Of a stretch of 10,298 nt of DNA, positions 7,178 to 10,298 are shown one piece after another (the stretch's first letter is position 1; every line of letters starts with the position of its first letter). Location: positions 1-10,298 of the forward strand of contig DAHUXF010000074.1 in the NCBI GenBank assembly GCA_027307295.1. Reading direction: 5' to 3'. Made by a program: the position numbers and the translations under genes. Under the pieces are notes generated by a model. The model saw nothing but the letters and a program-made list of their open reading frames with translations. It was not told the DNA's origin and searched no databases. This stretch comes from Acidobacteriaceae bacterium (GTDB lineage Bacteria > Acidobacteriota > Terriglobia > Terriglobales > Acidobacteriaceae).

Positions 7178-8703
7178 AGTGAAGCCATTACGGCGGCCTT
7201 CTGCGTCACCGATGCAACTTGCGGGTTAACGGCCCCGGTAATGATTTCGGCGGCCTGCATAGCGGAGACCATCACGGGCGTAATCCCTCCTCCGGGACGC
7301 GCCCAGTGGCCAACCAGATAAAGGTTTTGGACGGGGCCCTGAATCCTGGGACGTTTTTCGCCAAGCTGGTCAGGAGAAAGCTGCCAGCCCAGCATTGCGC
7401 CTTGGTGATTCAGGGTATAGCGATAAGACGTTTGCGCGGACGCACTCAGCTTAACGACTATTTTGTCCGGCAGGCCGGGAATGACTCGCTCAAGGTTCCG
7501 CATAATATAGCGTTCAACGCCGGCTTTATGCGCAGGCCAGTCGGTGGTGCCTTCATAGTCCACATCCGTCAGTTTTTGGACAATGATGATCTGGCCCCCA
7601 GGCGGAGCGATTCCAGGATCAAATAAAGTTGGAACAAAAATCTTAAAAGCGCTGGTGGTGACGCGTTCAGAATCCCAGCAGTCCCAGTGGTACCCCTCGA
7701 CCCTGCGCAATTCTTCTGCGCTGATATTCTTCAATGCCAAATGAACAAGAAAACATGGATGCGTTGGACGCAGATTGCTCACTTGTTCCCTGTATTCGGG
7801 ATCAACCAGATCACTGCCCACCATGTTGAGTGTCTGCATCAAATCGGCATTGGAAACAACAACACCTGCCTTAATCTGGAGAAGCACCCGCTTCTTGGCC
7901 GGGCCCGTCTCTATCTCAATTCCTTGCGCGGTTTTGTTGCGGACGATAATGCGCCGGACCAGGCTGCTCATCAGGATATGTCCACCCAGGCCTTCAAAAC
8001 GAGCAGCCAGTTCATCCACAAACGTCTGTGATCCGCCGCGCGGATAGTAGTTGCCTAAAAAGTAGGCCAGCCGGAGCATGGAATCAAATACAAAGGACGT
8101 TCGTGACGGCGGCGAGCCCCAATGACCTATGTCGCCGGTCAGCAATAACCGCAGCTTGGCGCTGCGAAAATATTTTGCCAGCACCTTACCGATGGTCAGA
8201 TCGCGATAGGGAAGGATGCGGTCAGTTTCCGCGCCGCGGAAATAGTGGACCAGCCCGATAAAATATGCGTTTTTTACCAGGGCGAAGAAGTCTGTAATCG
8301 CAGCCTCTTCCTCCGGGAATTCACGTTTCAATTTGGCAAGATAGGCATCAAAGTCCGCAGGAACAGAGAAGTGCGATCCATCAACAAAGTGGTAATGGTC
8401 CACCGGGTCCATCTTGATCCATTCGGTGGTCACGCCCAGCTGGGTTAAAAGCGAACCAGTGATGCTGGCTTTGTTTCCCAGCAGAGGATAGAAGTGGGTT
8501 GCCGCATCAAAGGTATAACCGCTGCGGCGGAAGGTGCTGCAATATCCGCCAACCATGAAGTGCTGCTCAACCATCAGTACCTTCAGGCCGGCCCGGGCCA
8601 GCAGATTGGCGCAGACCAGGCCGCCGACGCCGGCGCCGATTACAATTGCGTCATAACATGGGTCCGGAGTGGTTTCGCGAAGGCCTCGGAAAAGTCTGGA
8701 CAA
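7174..8703 (-). CDS. CrtI/CrtISO/RetSat-type FAD-dependent oxidoreductase
   Basis: A 509-residue flavoprotein of usual phytoene-desaturase family length. The N-terminus has the FAD dinucleotide motif AIVIGAGVGGLVCANLLARAG (residues 19-39, acidic E46 closing the fold), then VGGYCSTF (51-58) and GYTFDAATHFYPLLG (62-76). The C-terminus has the second FAD block NLYLVGHWARPGGG (460-473) followed by MVSAMQAAEIITG (478-490). Family members desaturate or isomerise carotenoids, or reduce retinol (RetSat); the sequence alone does not say which. The start is TTG at 8703: GAGGAG (8717-8712) lies 8 nt upstream and no ATG precedes the FAD motif. It is the first gene of the operon, overlapping the next by 4 bp. 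A strong inverted repeat lies 41-64 bp upstream of the start. Confidence 0.93.
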   Translation of the reverse strand: MSRLFRGLRETTPDPCYDAIVIGAGVGGLVCANLLARAGLKVLMVEQHFMVGGYCSTFRRSGYTFDAATHFYPLLGNKASITGSLLTQLGVTTEWIKMDPVDHYHFVDGSHFSVPADFDAYLAKLKREFPEEEAAITDFFALVKNAYFIGLVHYFRGAETDRILPYRDLTIGKVLAKYFRSAKLRLLLTGDIGHWGSPPSRTSFVFDSMLRLAYFLGNYYPRGGSQTFVDELAARFEGLGGHILMSSLVRRIIVRNKTAQGIEIETGPAKKRVLLQIKAGVVVSNADLMQTLNMVGSDLVDPEYREQVSNLRPTHPCFLVHLALKNISAEELRRVEGYHWDCWDSERVTTSAFKIFVPTLFDPGIAPPGGQIIIVQKLTDVDYEGTTDWPAHKAGVERYIMRNLERVIPGLPDKIVVKLSASAQTSYRYTLNHQGAMLGWQLSPDQLGEKRPRIQGPVQNLYLVGHWARPGGGITPVMVSAMQAAEIITGAVNPQVASVTQKAAVMASL

Positions 8704-8711
8704 TGGAACTG

Positions 8712-8717
8712 CTCCTC
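8712..8717 (-). promoter_or_regulatory. Strong ribosome binding site that fixes a TTG start
   Basis: On the minus strand GAGGAG (8717-8712) is followed by 8 nt and then TTG (8703-8701), the start of the CrtI-like gene. The near-consensus site and ideal spacing are the reason for accepting TTG. Confidence 0.75.
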
Positions 8718-8743
8718 AATCGGCATCAGGCTATTCAGATAGA

Positions 8744-8767
8744 CCGCGAATGATTGGAAATTCGCGG
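8744..8767. promoter_or_regulatory. Perfect 8+8 bp inverted repeat upstream of the operon
   Basis: CCGCGAAT (8744-8751) and ATTCGCGG (8760-8767) are exact reverse complements separated by 8 bp. The element lies 41-64 bp upstream of the TTG start of the first operon gene, inside the 210-bp divergent intergenic region. It could be an operator for a dimeric regulator or, if transcribed, a GC-rich leader hairpin. No T-run follows on either strand, so it is not a normal terminator. Confidence 0.55.
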
Positions 8768-8868
8768 GCACCGGCAGCAATCGCAGCAAACATATTTCTT
8801 GTAATGGCGCCGGGCGGGGACCCAGGGGGTGAGTACTAGCCGGTCCACTGGTGAAAAAAGCTGTTCTA

Positions 8869-8898
8869 TTGTGAGGAGCGCATACTTCGTGGTATGCA
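8869..8898 (+). promoter_or_regulatory. Putative promoter of the MarR gene
   Basis: TTGTGA (8869-8874) and TATGCA (8893-8898) with an 18-bp spacer. The same boxes and spacing occur before the TetR gene, at the same offset from the shared palindrome. If real, the transcript would begin only about 8-10 nt before the ATG, so the mRNA would be leaderless or nearly so, which agrees with the lack of a ribosome site before 8914. Confidence 0.4.
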
Positions 8899-8911
8899 TA
8901 TACATATCATC
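8888..8911. promoter_or_regulatory. Second copy of the shared palindromic element, before the MarR gene
   Basis: Halves CGTGGTATGCAT and ATACATATCATC match the TetR-side element (2361-2384) at 19 of 24 positions in the same orientation, including the unbroken core ATATACAT. Its own symmetry is 8 of 12 pairs. It ends 2 bp before the MarR ATG and lies in the intergenic region shared with the oppositely transcribed operon, so a bound protein could affect MarR expression directly and perhaps the operon. Confidence 0.55.
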
Positions 8912-8913
8912 TT

Positions 8914-9381
8914 ATGCCGGACAAATATCAATTAGATCTGAACGGAACGGGTTATTGTGCTTCACTCAATATCCGGAGGGCCGCCCGGGCCATTACCAGC
9001 CTTTACGATGATGTCATTGGCACGTCTGGAATCCGATCAACTGGATTTGCAATCCTCGTTGCTGTTGCCAAATCGGAACCCGTCTCGGTGGGCAAACTCG
9101 GCGTCATATTGGGAATAGATTCAACAACGTTGAGCCGGAGTTTAAAGCTCATGCGAAAACACGGACTGGTTACGGTTTCCAGTCGGGCCAACATGCGACA
9201 GCGTTTTGTTACACTCCTGCCCAGGGGTGAAAAGATGCTGGCCTCCGCCCTGCCTCTTTGGCGCAAAGTGCAAAGAACATTTGAAAAAGAGATTGGCTTG
9301 GCCCACTGGAAAAAGCTGCAACGCGAACTTGAACGTATAGCTGCCAGCGCAATCAAGCTCGAACAATCAGCCCGGTTCTGA
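8914..9381 (+). CDS. MarR-family winged-helix transcriptional regulator
   Basis: A 155-residue protein of usual MarR size. Residues 14-50 (YCASLNIRRAARAITSLYDD onward to GFAILVAVA) are the dimerisation and first DNA-binding helices. VSVGKLGVILGIDSTTLSR (57-75) is the helix-turn-helix, and SSRANMRQRFVTLLPRGEKML (89-109) forms the wing and the return to the dimer helices. C15 precedes the RRAARA helix; an N-terminal cysteine is a redox switch in OhrR-type MarR proteins, but that role here is only possible. ATG 8914 is the only usual start after the in-frame TGA at 8872. No ribosome site precedes it; GAGGAG at 8873-8878 is too far away. It is divergent from the carotenoid-type operon with a 210-bp gap, a typical position for a local regulator. 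Confidence 0.92.
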   Translation: MPDKYQLDLNGTGYCASLNIRRAARAITSLYDDVIGTSGIRSTGFAILVAVAKSEPVSVGKLGVILGIDSTTLSRSLKLMRKHGLVTVSSRANMRQRFVTLLPRGEKMLASALPLWRKVQRTFEKEIGLAHWKKLQRELERIAASAIKLEQSARF

Positions 9382-9436
9382 CATGGCTGCGGCCAGAGCT
9401 TAAAAATAGAAGTATCGGCGCCAGATGTGAACACTG

Positions 9437-9871
9437 TTACGATGCTGTAAGATTTCCAGCAATTTCCATTCCTTTCTTAACCGTGTTCAGGATCACCTCC
9501 AGTTGATCAAGCGTTTTTCTGGCCAGGCCCGATTCAAGGATTGCATTATCTAAACGTTCGCCAATTGCTTTAATGATCAGATAATCGTCCTCCGCCGGGT
9601 GGATGATCACGTGTCCATGAGTGCTTGAGACATAGGTTTTCAATAATGCCAGCTGTTCCCGGGTCACTAAAGTTTCGGCCAGCAATCCAGCCGCATCTGA
9701 CGACACCGGTCGATACTGGAGCGTAGCAATCATCAATTCGGCCGCCCGTAGCTGTTTGTCAATCTGGGCATTCAGATCGATGGGGAACTCAATTGTTCCG
9801 ATACCGTACTCACTAGTCACGCAGGTTTGATGACGCATGGTGATTTGATCTCCGGTACTGATATTCCGCAT
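9437..9871 (-). CDS. Hypothetical protein
   Basis: I do not recognise this 144-residue protein. It is soluble, without a signal peptide or membrane segment. The N-terminal 30 residues look like beta-strands (TSEYGIGTIEFPIDLN), followed by mostly helix with many Leu, Ala and Glu residues and a central strand GHVIIHPAEDDYLIIK (residues about 86-101). Two starts are possible. ATG 9871 is the longest but has no ribosome site; ATG 9838 (residue 12) has GGAG 11 nt upstream (9853-9850). It converges with the MarR gene, leaving 55 bp between stops, so it is probably not part of the carotenoid-type system. Balanced composition and the absence of a better overlapping gene support it as coding. Confidence 0.6.
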   Translation of the reverse strand: MRNISTGDQITMRHQTCVTSEYGIGTIEFPIDLNAQIDKQLRAAELMIATLQYRPVSSDAAGLLAETLVTREQLALLKTYVSSTHGHVIIHPAEDDYLIIKAIGERLDNAILESGLARKTLDQLEVILNTVKKGMEIAGNLTAS

Positions 9872-10136
9872 TGTGCAACAAACGCGCTCTCAGGCGAACG
9901 CCTGCCAACAATCCCTTGGGGACTGTGACAACAGTGACATGGGGCAGAGTTTAATTTGCTGTGGAAATCTGGTAAATCTCACAAGACTATCCGTTCGCGT
10001 GATCACAAAGTCATGCAAAAGTTTATGGGGGGATTGTCTTTCACATAGCGCTAAACGCTTCTGCTGCAATCAGTTTTGAAAGAGATGGCGGTATGCCACG
10101 CATTCGCCTGTGTTTTTTGCAGCAGTGTGCTGCAGG
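9872..10136. other. Divergent intergenic region before the last gene
   Basis: 265 bases without a convincing gene. It contains a short palindrome CAGGCG-AA-CGCCTG (9891-9904), close to the start of the hypothetical gene, and a direct repeat GTGACA in the stretch 9926-9940. It should hold promoters for the genes on both sides, but I cannot place them with confidence. Confidence 0.5.
10118..10134. repeat. Perfect 7-bp hairpin just before the last gene's start
   Basis: TGCAGCA (10118-10124) and TGCTGCA (10128-10134) are exact reverse complements around a GTG loop. The 3' arm ends 2 nt before the ATG at 10137 and would hide the only AGG resembling a ribosome site (10134-10136). The T-run lies on the 5' side (10112-10117), so it does not fit a terminator for the plus strand. 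Confidence 0.45.
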
Positions 10137-10298
10137 ATGAGGAACCCAGTGTTTCGCAGAAATAAGAATTTCATCATCGCATACATTCTGCTTGTCGGCC
10201 TTCCACTTCTGGTGCTGGTTGGGGTACTCAGGAAAGGCAGCCAGCTGGCGCCGCCGCTCTTGATGGATGGCCCGTGGACAGTCGAAGCCAGCGGCCCG
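10137..10298 (+). CDS. N-terminus of a membrane-anchored protein (partial)
   Basis: The last 54 codons of the window are open from ATG 10137 to the edge. The start MRNPVFRRNKNF is strongly basic and is followed by a hydrophobic segment (residues about 13-33: IIAYILLVGLPLLVLVGVL), then RKGSQLAPPLLMDGPWTVEASGP. This is an N-in signal anchor or first transmembrane helix with the rest likely outside the cytoplasmic membrane. The family cannot be named from this much. An in-frame GTG at 10125 is an alternative start inside the hairpin at 10118-10134. Confidence 0.7.
   Translation, partial: MRNPVFRRNKNFIIAYILLVGLPLLVLVGVLRKGSQLAPPLLMDGPWTVEASGP

Noticed and set aside
3815..8770. Shared 11-mer TGCCCGCGAAT (minus strand) upstream of the CrtI-like gene and of the membrane protein gene
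   Set aside because: A single 11-bp match in 10 kb is expected by chance and the second copy lacks the inverted partner arm.
8894..8935. Thirteen-codon ATG frame overlapping the MarR start, as a leader peptide
   Set aside because: It lies within the palindromic element and the ribosome-like GAGGAG is 15 nt away; the frame is short enough to be chance.
9873..10079. Plus-strand TTG-started 68-codon frame in the last intergenic region
   Set aside because: It has no ribosome site, an atypical Cys-rich and Ser-rich composition and no recognisable motif.

Overview
The window looks like a soil-type bacterial chromosome, most likely Acidobacteriota or a similar lineage. I infer this from gene content: a CRTAC1-like FG-GAP/VCBS repeat protein, an SDR-PlsC fusion and roughly balanced G+C. 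No marker gene proves it. I see no tRNA, rRNA, CRISPR array, insertion sequence or phage gene.

Layout. Positions 1-1927 (minus) hold the first 642 codons of an FG-GAP/VCBS beta-propeller protein whose C-terminus lies outside the window. Positions 1928-2435 are a long non-coding stretch with nested inverted repeats and a near-perfect 24-bp palindrome, leading into a TetR-family repressor (2436-3062, plus). Convergent with it is a four-gene minus-strand operon. In transcription order it encodes a CrtI/RetSat-type FAD oxidoreductase (8703-7174, TTG start with an excellent Shine-Dalgarno), an SDR-like/PlsC acyltransferase fusion (7177-5420, ATGA overlap), a carotenoid cleavage oxygenase (5358-3841) and an unrecognised six-helix membrane protein with a histidine-rich loop (3777-3130). 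Divergent from the operon is a MarR-family regulator (8914-9381, plus). A hypothetical gene (9871-9437, minus) follows, and the window ends inside a membrane-anchored protein gene (10137 onward, plus).

How the genes may work together. Order, spacing and overlap indicate one transcription unit handling a polyene lipid. The oxygenase would cleave a carotenoid or similar polyene to an apocarotenal. The CrtI-like enzyme would desaturate, isomerise or saturate a polyene. The acyltransferase could esterify an alcohol product or build a lipid. The substrate is inferred, not seen, and no carotenoid backbone synthesis gene is present.

The most striking non-coding signal is a palindromic element (core TATACAT) shared by the TetR promoter (2361-2384) and the MarR promoter (8888-8911). 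It has 19 of 24 identical bases, the same orientation and a TTGTG -35-like box at the same offset. This suggests that one regulator controls both flanking regulator genes, and perhaps the operon between them. A separate perfect 8+8 inverted repeat (8744-8767) lies just upstream of the operon's first gene.
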